From the NCBI RefSeq assembly GCF_030403745.1, contig NZ_JAQMWP010000002.1, forward strand, positions 62,001-126,000: 64,000 bases of DNA, given 5' to 3'. This stretch comes from Streptomyces sp. S.PB5 (GTDB taxonomy: Bacteria > Actinomycetota > Actinomycetes > Streptomycetales > Streptomycetaceae). The notes under the pieces are model-generated. The model was not told where the DNA came from. It did not search any database and saw nothing but the letters and a program-made list of their open reading frames with translations. The translations under genes and the position numbers were made by a program. This document shows, in pieces, positions 43,597-51,508 of the stretch (within the stretch, counting starts at the first letter, position 1; every line of letters begins with the position of its first letter).

Positions 43597-45281
43597 CGCG
43601 ACTCCTCCTCGACGGCGTTCCCGGTGGCGTCCTCGGCGGCGGAGGGGGCGGTGAGCGCGGGCTCCAGATCAGGGCCCGCCAACGCCTCGGGGAGCACGAC
43701 GGTGAACTCGGCGCCCCCGCCGGCCGCCTCGGTCACGGTCGCGCTGCCGCCCTGCCGTTCGGCCAGCCTGCGCACCAGGGAGAGCCCGATGCCGCGCTTG
43801 CCGTGCGCAGGCGGCTTCTTCGTGGACCAGCCCTCGGTGAAGACCAGTTCCCGGTGTTCCGCAGGGATCCCGGGCCCTGTGTCGCGCACCCTCAGGACGG
43901 CGGTACGACCCTCGGCGCGCAACTCGACCTCCACGCGCGCGTGCGGTTTGCCGGCCACGGCGTCCAGCGCGTTGTCCACCAGGTTGCCCACGACCGTGAC
44001 GATGCCGCGTGGGTCGATCAGCCGGTCCGGCAGCCGGGTCCGGTCCGAGATCCACAGCGCGACCGCGCGCTCCGCCGCCACGGTCGCCTTGCCGACCAGC
44101 AGCGCGGCGAGCAGCGGGTCCTCGATCTTCTCGGTGACCTGCTCCGCGGTGGCGCGATGGTCACCGACCACCTCGCCGACGAACTCGACGGCGTCGTCGT
44201 ACATCTCCAGTTCGAGGAACCCGAGGAGGGTGTGCATGCGGTTGGCGTGCTCGTGGTCCTGGGCACGCAGGGCGTCGATCAGTCCGCGCGTGGAGTCCAG
44301 TTCCCGGCCCAGCTGCTCCAGCTCGGTGCGGTCGCGCAGGGTGGCGACGGCGCCGCCGTCGTCGGTGGGCATGCGGTTGGCGATCAGGACGCGCTGGCCG
44401 CGGACGGTGAGCAGATCGGTGCCGGTCACCCGGCCGGCCAGCACGTCGGCGGTACGGCCCGCGCCGAGCGCCTCGTCGGGGGAGCGGCCGATGGCCTCGT
44501 CGCCGATGCCGAGGAGGCGCTGTGCCTCGTCGTTGAGGAGGCGGACACGGCCGGCGCGGTCCAGGGCGACGACGCCCTCCCTGATGCCGTGCAGCATGGC
44601 CTCGCGCTCCGCGAGCAGCGCCGAGATGTCGGAGAAGGCCAGGTCGCGGGTCTGCTTCTGGACTCGTCGGGAGATGATCCAGGCGGCCAGCGCGCCGACG
44701 GCCAGGGCGCCACCCGCATAGGCGAGCAGCCCCGGGATCGCGTGGATCAGCCGGGCCCGGACACTGTCGTACGCGATGCCGACCGAGACCGCGCCGATGA
44801 TCGTGCCGTCGCTGGCGCGCAGCGGCACCTTGCCGCGGGCCGAGCGGCCCAGGGTGCCCTCGTCGATCTCCATGACCTCCTCGCCGGCCAGCGCCCGCGC
44901 GGGGTCCGTGGAGACCATCCCGCCGATCTCCTTCGGGTCGGTATGGGACCAGCGCACGCCCTTCGTGTTCATGATCACGACGTACTCGGCCTTGGTGGCC
45001 TTCCGGATCCGCTCGGCCTCCCGCTGCACCGGCCCGTCGACCGAGTAGGGCGTGTTCTGGAGGTCCTCGGCGATCTGCGGCTGCTGCGCGGTCGTCTGCG
45101 CGATCGCGAGGGCGCGGCGCATCGCCTGGTCGTCCAGCTGGTTGCTGAGGGGCGCCAGGAACAGGCCGGTCGCGAGCACCGTGACTCCCGCGGCGATCGC
45201 GAGTTGCATCAGCAGCACCTGCGAGAACACCCGCCTGGGCAGGCCGAGGCGGAGGCGTCGTGCGGGGGCAGTGCGGCTCAT
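43593..45281 (-). CDS. CitA/DcuS-type sensor histidine kinase
   Basis: Order: N-terminal TMS (VLLMQLAIAAGVTVLATGLFL), extracytoplasmic PASC-like sensor (residues ~40-165), TMS2 (IPGLLAYAGGALAVGALAAWIIS), cytoplasmic PAS (EREAMLHGIREGVVALDRAGRV), an H-box with QDHEHANRMHTLLGFLELEMYDD near residue 345, and HATPase (VVGNLVDNALDAVAG; DTGPGIP; GIGLSLVRRLAE). The family senses citrate, fumarate or similar carboxylates. I chose ATG 45281 because TACCGT lies 7 bp upstream on the minus strand; ATG 45287 is too close to it. Citrate synthase genes lie within 2.5 kb. Confidence 0.9.
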   Translation of the reverse strand: MSRTAPARRLRLGLPRRVFSQVLLMQLAIAAGVTVLATGLFLAPLSNQLDDQAMRRALAIAQTTAQQPQIAEDLQNTPYSVDGPVQREAERIRKATKAEYVVIMNTKGVRWSHTDPKEIGGMVSTDPARALAGEEVMEIDEGTLGRSARGKVPLRASDGTIIGAVSVGIAYDSVRARLIHAIPGLLAYAGGALAVGALAAWIISRRVQKQTRDLAFSDISALLAEREAMLHGIREGVVALDRAGRVRLLNDEAQRLLGIGDEAIGRSPDEALGAGRTADVLAGRVTGTDLLTVRGQRVLIANRMPTDDGGAVATLRDRTELEQLGRELDSTRGLIDALRAQDHEHANRMHTLLGFLELEMYDDAVEFVGEVVGDHRATAEQVTEKIEDPLLAALLVGKATVAAERAVALWISDRTRLPDRLIDPRGIVTVVGNLVDNALDAVAGKPHARVEVELRAEGRTAVLRVRDTGPGIPAEHRELVFTEGWSTKKPPAHGKRGIGLSLVRRLAERQGGSATVTEAAGGGAEFTVVLPEALAGPDLEPALTAPSAAEDATGNAVEEESR

Positions 45282-45337
45282 ACCCATGACGGTACGCGGA
45301 CGTGTGCCAGGCGCCGAAGGGGCGTGGCGTGGATCTC

Positions 45338-45390
45338 TTGATCCTGGATCTGTTGATCAATGCATGTGGTCGGCGAGCAGGATCGATCAA
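45338..45390. repeat. TTGATC half-site cluster upstream of the CitA-type kinase
   Basis: TTGATC (45338-45343), the palindrome TTGATCAA (45353-45360) and GATCAA (45385-45390) lie within 53 bp between the kinase and the sucrase/ferredoxin-like gene, 57-109 bp upstream of the kinase start. They may be binding sites for the CitB-type regulator. Confidence 0.45.
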
Positions 45391-45449
45391 CGGTGGAGAC
45401 GCTTGTCGACCCGGTCAACCATTGAGCTCACGAGTCGACCGGACCCCGG

Positions 45450-46394
45450 TCAGCCCGCGAGCGCCGCAGGCCGCGCCAGCTCACGCACCGCCACCACGTC
45501 CATCCGCGCGGGCGAACCCAGCACCGACACCCCGCAGCTCTCCGCGCGGGGCGGCAGGGACGCGCCCTGGGCCACGACGACCCGCCAGCGGCGCCCGTCG
45601 ACATGCGCGACGGTCACCTCCCAGCGCGGTGCCGAGCCCTCCGTGCGTACGACGCTCAGCGTGCCCGCCGCGTACTCGCCGGCCGCCCTGCGCACCGCCA
45701 GCTCCGCCGCCTGACCGGGCCGTTCCCAGGCGGAGCTGCCGCGGCAGCCGTCCACCACGATCCGCCCGTCCCGCACGCTCCGCAGGATCTCCTTGACGGC
45801 GGGGGCCCCGACCCGGCCGTACGCGTAGCCGTACGGCAGCACGAGCAGGGTCGGCGAGAAGCGATGTCCACCCAGATGGGTGACCTCCCAGATCCCCTCG
45901 GCCCCGGACGTGGCGAGTTCGGCTGCCAGAGGGCGGCCCAGGAGGGCGCAGCAGCGGTCGCGCTTGCCGTTGGTGCAGACGAGCGCCAGCGGGTCGCCCG
46001 TGTGGGGCCGCCCGTCGAGTGCCGAGTCGAAACTGCGGTGGTCGCCCGTGCCGAGCGCGGCGAAGTCGAGGTCGAGCAGTCTGCTCGGGTCGCAGATCGT
46101 GGCACTGTGCAGCCACGCGTTCCCGGGAGCGGTGTGGGACACGTACACCTGGCGTACGGCCTGTGTGCCGCAGTCGGCGTGCCGTCCGGGGCGGCGGATG
46201 AGCGCGATGCGTACGCCCGTGCCCTTCGCCGCCCGTTCCAGGGCCCGCCCCAGTGTGGGGTCCAGGTGGCTCGAAGTGAGCGCATGAGCGCCCCACGGGC
46301 CGGGCTGCTCCAGGAGCAGCCAGGTCTTCGCGGTGGCAGCGGTCCCCGAAATGGGCTCGTCGAGATCCCGGGAGACGGATGAACACGTACTCAC
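45450..46394 (-). CDS. Sucrase/ferredoxin-like (thioredoxin-fold Fe-S) protein
   Basis: 314 residues of the sucrase/ferredoxin-like family (Aim32-type thioredoxin-like ferredoxins). Visible motifs are CTNGKRDRCCALLGRPLA and VTHLGGHRFSPTLLVLPYGYAYGR; the family uses such Cys and His residues for a 2Fe-2S cluster. The start is GTG 46394, with TAGGCT on the minus strand ending 7 bp upstream and no ribosome-binding site. A near-perfect iron box covers the promoter, so the gene should be induced in iron limitation. A role in iron release or redox handling of iron is inferred from this regulation; the sucrase name in the databases is historical. Confidence 0.86.
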   Translation of the reverse strand: MSTCSSVSRDLDEPISGTAATAKTWLLLEQPGPWGAHALTSSHLDPTLGRALERAAKGTGVRIALIRRPGRHADCGTQAVRQVYVSHTAPGNAWLHSATICDPSRLLDLDFAALGTGDHRSFDSALDGRPHTGDPLALVCTNGKRDRCCALLGRPLAAELATSGAEGIWEVTHLGGHRFSPTLLVLPYGYAYGRVGAPAVKEILRSVRDGRIVVDGCRGSSAWERPGQAAELAVRRAAGEYAAGTLSVVRTEGSAPRWEVTVAHVDGRRWRVVVAQGASLPPRAESCGVSVLGSPARMDVVAVRELARPAALAG

Positions 46395-46413
46395 AGAGGT
46401 GAGCCTAACCTGA
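46395..46413 (-). promoter_or_regulatory. Iron box (DmdR1/IdeR-type operator)
   Basis: On the minus strand TCAGGTTAGGCTCACCTCT matches 16 of 19 positions of the Streptomyces iron box TTAGGTTAGGCTCACCTAA. It contains the -10 hexamer TAGGCT and touches the start codon at 46394, so repressor binding would occlude the transcription start. Confidence 0.9.
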
Positions 46414-46451
46414 CTTGGCTCGAGGCGACTTCCGGCCTTGCTCGTGTCCTT

Positions 46452-47705
46452 CTATGGCAGAGGTTGAGGGGGTTTCGAGCCGACGTACAGACCGCTCGGT
46501 CGCATCCTCAGCGGCCGTTCCCCGTACTCCTCCAGGGTGTGGGCGATCCAGCCCGCCGTGCGGGCCACGGCGAAGATCGTCTCGCCGGCCGTGGAGGGCA
46601 TCCCGCAGGAGGCGGTGAGCACGGCGAGGGCCAGGTCGACGTTGGCGTGCAGCGGGGTGTGGCGGGCGGTGGTGGCCACCACGTCGCGTGCCGCGGCGAG
46701 CGCGGGAGCGGCGTCCGGGATCTCGTCCAGGAGGCCGAACAGGGCACGCGCGCGTGGGTCCTCGCCCGGGTAGAGCCGGTGGCCGAGCCCGGGGATGCGG
46801 CGCCCGGCCCGCAGTTCGTCGGCGATCACGGGGGCCGCGTCACCGTGCTCGAGCACGTCGTGCAGCAGCCGGTGGGCGAGCCCGCTGGCCGCTCCGTGCA
46901 GCGGGCCCTCCAGCACGCCCAGGCCCGCGGAGACGGCCGCGTAGGCGTGCGCGCGGGCCGAGGCGGCGACCCGCACGGCGAGGGTGGAGGCGGCCAGGTC
47001 GTGGTCGACGAGCAGGCCCAGGGCCGTGTCCAGGACGCGCAGGGACGCCTCGTCGGGCTTGCGGCCGCTCAGCCGCGCCCACAGACGCCGGGCCAGCGAG
47101 CCCTCGTCGCGGTGGTCCTTGCGCACCGGCGGCAGGGCGGCGACGAGGGTGGGGATGAGGATGCGCGCGGTGCCCAGTACGGCGCTCTCGGACAGGTCGA
47201 AGCGCAGCGGGTCCGCGGTCGCGGCGGCGATCGCCGCGACCCGCAACCGGTCGGTGGGCGAGGTGTGTTCGGGCAGGGCGTCGACGGCGCGGCGGGCGAC
47301 GGCGACGGAGGTGTCGGGGGCGGTGAACGTCGTACCGGCCCGCATCTGCCCGGTCCACAGCCACTCGGCGATCTCTTCGTAGGAGTGGCGCGCGGCGAGC
47401 TCGGTCGCGTCGACGCCCCGGAAGTAGTACCGGTCGGTGTCGATGAGCGTGATGCGGGTCCGTACGGACAGCTCGCCCCCGGAGCCCGGACTTCCGCTGC
47501 TCTCCCGTCTGTTGCGGCGGGCGAGCGCCTCCACCTCCTTGGCGTCGAAGGTGCTGCCCCGGCCGCCGGGCACACGGCGGCTGCCGAGCTGACCACGGCT
47601 CACGTAGGCGTACACGGTCTCGGGCTTCACGCCCAGAAGTTCGGCGGCCTCCTTGGTGCTCAGCCGCCGGTCCTCGTGGTGGGGGACGGGTTCGTGATCG
47701 CGCAT
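46452..47705 (-). CDS. Citrate synthase family protein with N-terminal HTH
   Basis: The first ~60 residues form an excisionase/MerR-like HTH (LSTKEAAELLGVKPETVYAYVSRGQLGSRRV, then TFDAKEVEALARRN). From ~85 to the end is a citrate synthase domain: LIDTDRYYFRGVDATELA, catalytic His in GPLHGAASGLAHRLL and GLGHRLYPGEDPR, and Asp in NVDLALAVL. 417 residues from ATG 47705, chosen because TACGGT ends 6 bp upstream. The frame continues to ATG 47735 and beyond, but those starts cross the operator-like palindrome. It is divergent from a second citrate synthase gene. The HTH suggests it may sense a CoA metabolite and regulate the pair; that is inference. Confidence 0.86.
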   Translation of the reverse strand: MRDHEPVPHHEDRRLSTKEAAELLGVKPETVYAYVSRGQLGSRRVPGGRGSTFDAKEVEALARRNRRESSGSPGSGGELSVRTRITLIDTDRYYFRGVDATELAARHSYEEIAEWLWTGQMRAGTTFTAPDTSVAVARRAVDALPEHTSPTDRLRVAAIAAATADPLRFDLSESAVLGTARILIPTLVAALPPVRKDHRDEGSLARRLWARLSGRKPDEASLRVLDTALGLLVDHDLAASTLAVRVAASARAHAYAAVSAGLGVLEGPLHGAASGLAHRLLHDVLEHGDAAPVIADELRAGRRIPGLGHRLYPGEDPRARALFGLLDEIPDAAPALAAARDVVATTARHTPLHANVDLALAVLTASCGMPSTAGETIFAVARTAGWIAHTLEEYGERPLRMRPSGLYVGSKPPQPLP

Positions 47706-47734
47706 GAGGTCACCGTATCCGCGTTGAGTGGGCA

Positions 47735-47755
47735 TTGATTCAATCAATATTGACA
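47735..47755. promoter_or_regulatory. Palindrome and -35 in the divergent citrate synthase promoter region
   Basis: TTGATTCAATCAA (47735-47747) is a perfect 13-bp palindrome, followed at once by a consensus TTGACA -35 (47750-47755) for the rightward gene. A related TTGAC-N9-GTCAA repeat covers 47750-47768. It is a candidate operator for the adjacent HTH protein. Confidence 0.55.
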
Positions 47756-47802
47756 GAGATTGAGTCAAGAGTGGACAGTCGAATCAAGTTCAGGGAGGAA
47801 AC

Positions 47803-48969
47803 ATGTCCGTCAACAGGGCCGCAGCCACCCTCGTCGATGTACCCCGAGGGCTCGCGGGCGTCGTCGTCACCGACACCGAGATCGGTGACGTCCGGGGGAT
47901 CGAGGGCTTCTATCACTACCGCCAGTACTCGGCCGTCGAACTCGCGCAGACCCGCGGCTTCGAGGACGTCTGGCATCTCCTGGTCCACGGTGAACTGCCG
48001 GACGCAGCGCGCGCGGCCGCCTTCGCCGCCGAGACCGCCGCCCTGCGCCGGCTGCCCGACGAGGTGCGGGCGGCGCTGCCCGCCGTTGCGGCGGCGAGCG
48101 CGATCTCCGGACCGCTCGCCGGGATGCGCACGGCACTGTCGCTGCTCGGCGCGGCCAAGGGCTTCCGGCCGGTGTACGACATCGGCGCGGACGAGCGGTG
48201 CCGGGACGCGATCGCTGCGGCCGCCGCCGTACCGACTCTCCTCACCGCGCTGTACCGGCTGGGGCAGGGTCTTGAGCCGGTCGAGCCGCGCGAGGATCTC
48301 ACCCACGCGGCCAACTACCTCTACATGTTGACGGGTTCGGAGCCGGATCCACGTCAGGCCCGGGCGGTCGAGCAGTACTTGATCTCAACCATTGATCACG
48401 GATTCAATGCATCAACCTTTACGGCGCGTGTCATCACCTCGACGGGTGCGGACGTCGCGGCGTGCCTCGTCGGTGCTGTCGGGGCGCTGTCAGGGCCGCT
48501 GCACGGCGGTGCGCCCAGCCGTGCGCTGGACACCCTGGATGCGATCGGCGCGCCTGACCGCATCGACCCCTGGATCCGTGAACGGGTTCTCGCCGGCGAG
48601 CGGATCATGGGGTTCGGGCATGCGATCTACCGGACCGAGGACCCGCGTTCCCGGATGCTGCGCGAGGTGGCCCAGGGCTTCGGCGGCCCGCGCGTCGAGT
48701 TCGCCGTCGAGGTCGAACGTCAAGTCGAGGCGATCCTGGCCGAGTTGAAGCCCGGCCGTGAACTCCACACCAACGTCGAGTTCTACGCGGGAGTGGTCAT
48801 GGAGCTCTGCGGTCTGCCCCGCGAGATGTTCACACCGACGTTCGCGACGGGGCGGGTGGTGGGGTGGAGCGCCAACATCCTGGAGCAGGCGGAGGACTCG
48901 AAGATCATTCGGCCGGTGGCGCGGTATGTGGGGCCGGGGGCGCCGGTGGCGGTGCCCCCGGCGAACTGA
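47803..48969 (+). CDS. Citrate synthase-like protein
   Basis: A 388-residue citrate synthase family enzyme condensing acetyl-CoA (or propionyl-CoA) with oxaloacetate. GGIEGFYHYRQYSAVELA-type N-terminal sequence is present (here RGIEGFYHYR). The substrate His residues are in GPLHGGAPSRAL (~232) and GFGHAIYR (~272). At the position of the catalytic Asp the sequence reads NVEFYAG (~325), so Asp is replaced by Glu. AGGGAGGA precedes ATG 47803. Activity may be altered. Whether it is the main citrate synthase or a secondary one cannot be told here. Confidence 0.88.
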   Translation: MSVNRAAATLVDVPRGLAGVVVTDTEIGDVRGIEGFYHYRQYSAVELAQTRGFEDVWHLLVHGELPDAARAAAFAAETAALRRLPDEVRAALPAVAAASAISGPLAGMRTALSLLGAAKGFRPVYDIGADERCRDAIAAAAAVPTLLTALYRLGQGLEPVEPREDLTHAANYLYMLTGSEPDPRQARAVEQYLISTIDHGFNASTFTARVITSTGADVAACLVGAVGALSGPLHGGAPSRALDTLDAIGAPDRIDPWIRERVLAGERIMGFGHAIYRTEDPRSRMLREVAQGFGGPRVEFAVEVERQVEAILAELKPGRELHTNVEFYAGVVMELCGLPREMFTPTFATGRVVGWSANILEQAEDSKIIRPVARYVGPGAPVAVPPAN

Positions 48970-49178
48970 ACCGTCTCGTTGTGCTTTGGGAGGAGAGGAC
49001 CTGACATGATGCACGGTCCCGTCAAGCCTGTTATGGAATTTTCACTCACTTGCCGGGGGATACCACGCGCATCATGTGCACCGGAGTCGATATCTTGAAC
49101 CGGCCCTCTCCCGGGCGCTCCGGCGAACACCCCTGCGCGGAGAGCGCACTCTGACGCACCCCCGACGAATTACCGCGG

Positions 49179-49205
49179 CTCAGAGGGCACAGTCATCCCT
49201 CTGAG
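49179..49205 (+). promoter_or_regulatory. Inverted repeat in the leader of the small gene
   Basis: CTCAGAGGG and CCCTCTGAG pair over 9 bp with a 9-nt loop, ending 20 bp before GTG 49226. It may be an operator or a leader hairpin. Confidence 0.45.
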
Positions 49206-49225
49206 TCACAAGGCGGTACACCTCC

Positions 49226-49462
49226 GTGAAGATCGTGCGACGTGTCGGGGTCCCTCCTCGGGAGCGTGGCAGTACCACAGGGCAAACCTGCCCCGACATC
49301 TTCGAGCTCAGCAACGGCGACTTCGCCGTCATCGGGCGCGAGGCGACCGCGGAAATCGACCCCGAGCTCCCGTCGGACGCGGCACGAGCGGACTACGAGC
49401 GGATCGTCGTCATCACGCGCGAGACGCTCGTCCGCGCCAAGCGCGACATCCCCGATGTCTGA
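49226..49462 (+). CDS. Small hypothetical protein
   Basis: A 78-residue acidic protein: DIFELSNGDFAVIGREATAEIDPELPSD, then RIVVITRETLVRAKRDIPDV. The pattern (strand-rich, acidic) is like the small acidic proteins found beside regulators in Streptomyces abaA/whiJ-type clusters, which I recall but cannot verify. GTG 49226 has AAGGCGG ~12 bp upstream. It lies 256 bp after the citrate synthase gene and 78 bp before a convergent DUF6082 gene. Function unknown. Confidence 0.72.
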   Translation: MKIVRRVGVPPRERGSTTGQTCPDIFELSNGDFAVIGREATAEIDPELPSDAARADYERIVVITRETLVRAKRDIPDV

Positions 49463-49540
49463 CGTTTCCCTCAGCGGTGGCTGCTCCTGGGCGGTCACCG
49501 CATCCTTCGAGGTCCGGTGTCGCAGAACCGGACCCCGAGG

Positions 49541-50038
49541 TCATGCCGGCTCATCGGGTGGTTCGCCCACGACCCACCACTCGTCCGTGTCGGCGTCGGT
49601 CAGATCCTGGATCAGATCGTCCATCATCCGGCCAAGAATGAACTCCTCCGATGTCTCGGGCAGGCTCTTGCGATGATGGCGGGTCGCCTCCCAGTACTCG
49701 CGGAACACCTTGTTCTGGCACATCACCCGCAGATGTCCGTACAGCTCCGCCTGGGACAGGGCGCCGATCCGGTAGAAGTGCAGGTTGTTGACGTAGAGCG
49801 CGTTGGCGAAGAGGAACTGTCGCTGTTTGTCGATGGGGATCTCGGACTCGTACGTGTCCAGCACCTCGGCCAGGGCGGGATCGGCCATGGCTTTGCAGAG
49901 CAGATCGAAGGAGAGCCGGTGCTGTTCGGCCAGAGCGGCCCTCTTGCGGCGTCGTGAGCCCGGCGTGCCGACGGCGGATGTGAACCGCGCCTTCACGGCC
50001 GACATCATCCTCCGTATACCTGCACTCTGTGTGGCCAT
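49541..50038 (-). CDS. DUF6082-like protein
   Basis: A 165-residue protein with QRQFLFANALYVNNLHFYRIGALSQAELYGHLRVM and FREYWEATRHH, the helical pattern I associate with DUF6082, a Streptomyces-enriched family of unknown function. The basic N-terminus (MATQSAGIRRMMSAVKARF) lacks the transmembrane segment seen in many members. ATG 50038 is chosen; GGGG lies ~7 bp upstream. Function is unknown. Confidence 0.74.
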   Translation of the reverse strand: MATQSAGIRRMMSAVKARFTSAVGTPGSRRRKRAALAEQHRLSFDLLCKAMADPALAEVLDTYESEIPIDKQRQFLFANALYVNNLHFYRIGALSQAELYGHLRVMCQNKVFREYWEATRHHRKSLPETSEEFILGRMMDDLIQDLTDADTDEWWVVGEPPDEPA

Positions 50039-50361
50039 GTCAACCCCCGGATCAGGCGGCCGTTCCGCCGGTCGTCGGGTTGCGGGTCGACTGATGGGGA
50101 CCGGCGAGCGGTGGGCGGCGCTTGCCGTCTCCCAGGGTGCCGAGCGGCTCTGATCGGCGGGGGAGGCGGAGAGGAGGCGCACGGAAGGAAGTGAGGGTCG
50201 CACGCACCGGCGCCTTGCCCAACGTCTGCCCCGCAAATGCTGCTAACAATCGTTCACTTCGCGGTGATTCTTCCGGCTCGTATCCTGGTCCGGCATTCAA
50301 ACCTCGTACGTGCGCCGGAGCCGCGATCCGGTGCGCGCACCAGCGCGAAAGAGGTCGTACG
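50039..50361. other. Intergenic promoter region, divergent
   Basis: The region separates the DUF6082-like gene (minus) from the CobW GTPase (plus). A TATCCT hexamer at about 50,280-50,285 could be a -10 for the GTPase. I searched for a Zur-type palindrome and did not find one. Confidence 0.45.
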
Positions 50362-51459
50362 TTGAGTCAGCCGAGCCCCGGCCATCGGCAGATCCCGGTC
50401 GTCGTCCTCGCCGGATTCCTCGGTTCCGGCAAGACCACCCTCCTCAATCACCTCCTCCACCGCAGCGGAGGCAGCCGTATCGGGGCGATCGTCAACGACT
50501 TCGGTGCCATCGAGATCGACGCGATGGCCGTCGCGGGTGCCCTCGGAGACTCCACCGTCTCGCTCGGCAACGGCTGTCTGTGCTGTGCGGTCGACGCCAG
50601 TGAGCTCGACGTGTACCTGGAGCGGCTCGCCGCGCCTTCCACCGGCATCGACGTCATCGTCATCGAGGCCAGCGGGCTCGCCGAGCCGCAGGAACTGGTG
50701 CGGATGGTGCTGGCCAGCGAGCACCCCGGGATCGTCTACGGCGGACTCGTCGAGGTCGTCGACGCCGCCGAGTTCGACGACACGCGCGCCAAGCATCCCG
50801 AGGTCGACCGGCATCTCGCCCTGGCCGACCTCGTTGTCGTCAACAAAGTCGACCGGGCCGCCGGCGGTGACCGCGTCCTCGACCTCGTCCGCTCGCTCGT
50901 CGACCGTGCCGCCGTCGTGTCCGCCGCCTACGGCCGGATCGACCCCGAGTTCCTCTTCGACTGCCGGCCCAGTGAGGAGCGCATCGGTCAACTCTCCTTC
51001 GACGACCTGCACGAACACGGCGAGGACGAGCACGGCGGCCACGGCGGCTACGGCGGCCACACGGACCATCTCCATGCCGCGTACGAGAGCCTCTCCTTCA
51101 CCTCCGAAGTGCCGCTCGACCCGCGCCGGCTGATGGAGTTCCTGGACAGCCGGCCCGAGGGGCTGTACCGGATCAAGGGGTACGTCGACTTCGGGCGGCA
51201 CGACGCCCGGAACCGGTACGCCGTCCATGCCGTGGGACGTTTCCTGCGCTTCTACCCCGAGCCGTGGCCCGCGGACGCCGAACGGCTCACGCAACTGGTC
51301 CTCATCGGCTCCGGCATCGACACCAAGGCGCTCGGCAAGGAGCTGGAGGTGTGCAGGGCGGATGCCACGCACACCGTCCACGAGCACGCCATGTGGGGCG
51401 TCCTGCGCTACGTCCGGGGCTCGGAGGACGAACCCGCCGAGCCCCTCGACAAGATCTAG
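50362..51459 (+). CDS. CobW/ZNG1-type GTPase metallochaperone
   Basis: A G3E P-loop GTPase of the CobW/YciC/ZNG1 group, thought to deliver zinc or another metal to client enzymes. Walker A GFLGSGKTT (residues ~17-25), the metal-binding GCLCC motif near 71-75, EASGLAEPQ, and NKVD as G4 are all visible. A His-rich loop (HEHGEDEHGGHGGYGGHTDH, ~216-235) precedes the CobW C-terminal domain (GLYRIKGYVDFG). 365 residues from TTG 50362, with AAAGAGG upstream. It converges with parC across a 38-bp spacer of tandem repeats. Confidence 0.92.
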   Translation: MSQPSPGHRQIPVVVLAGFLGSGKTTLLNHLLHRSGGSRIGAIVNDFGAIEIDAMAVAGALGDSTVSLGNGCLCCAVDASELDVYLERLAAPSTGIDVIVIEASGLAEPQELVRMVLASEHPGIVYGGLVEVVDAAEFDDTRAKHPEVDRHLALADLVVVNKVDRAAGGDRVLDLVRSLVDRAAVVSAAYGRIDPEFLFDCRPSEERIGQLSFDDLHEHGEDEHGGHGGYGGHTDHLHAAYESLSFTSEVPLDPRRLMEFLDSRPEGLYRIKGYVDFGRHDARNRYAVHAVGRFLRFYPEPWPADAERLTQLVLIGSGIDTKALGKELEVCRADATHTVHEHAMWGVLRYVRGSEDEPAEPLDKI

Positions 51460-51508
51460 ACGACAGGATCTGGACGACGAGATCTGGACGACGAGATCTA
51501 GACCGGCC
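51453..51508. repeat. 14-bp tandem repeats joining the GTPase and parC 3' ends
   Basis: Four successive 14-bp units GATCTGGACGACGA or close variants start at 51453, 51467, 51481 and 51495 (units 2 and 3 are identical). The first covers the last codons of the GTPase and the last contains the parC stop codon. No other terminator hairpin is seen between these convergent genes. Confidence 0.85.

Noticed and set aside
50122..50361. Upstream extension of the CobW GTPase to 50122
   Set aside because: The extension is Arg/Ser-rich with no family match; the TTG at 50362 follows AAAGAGG and begins right before the conserved IPVVVLAGFLGSGKTT.
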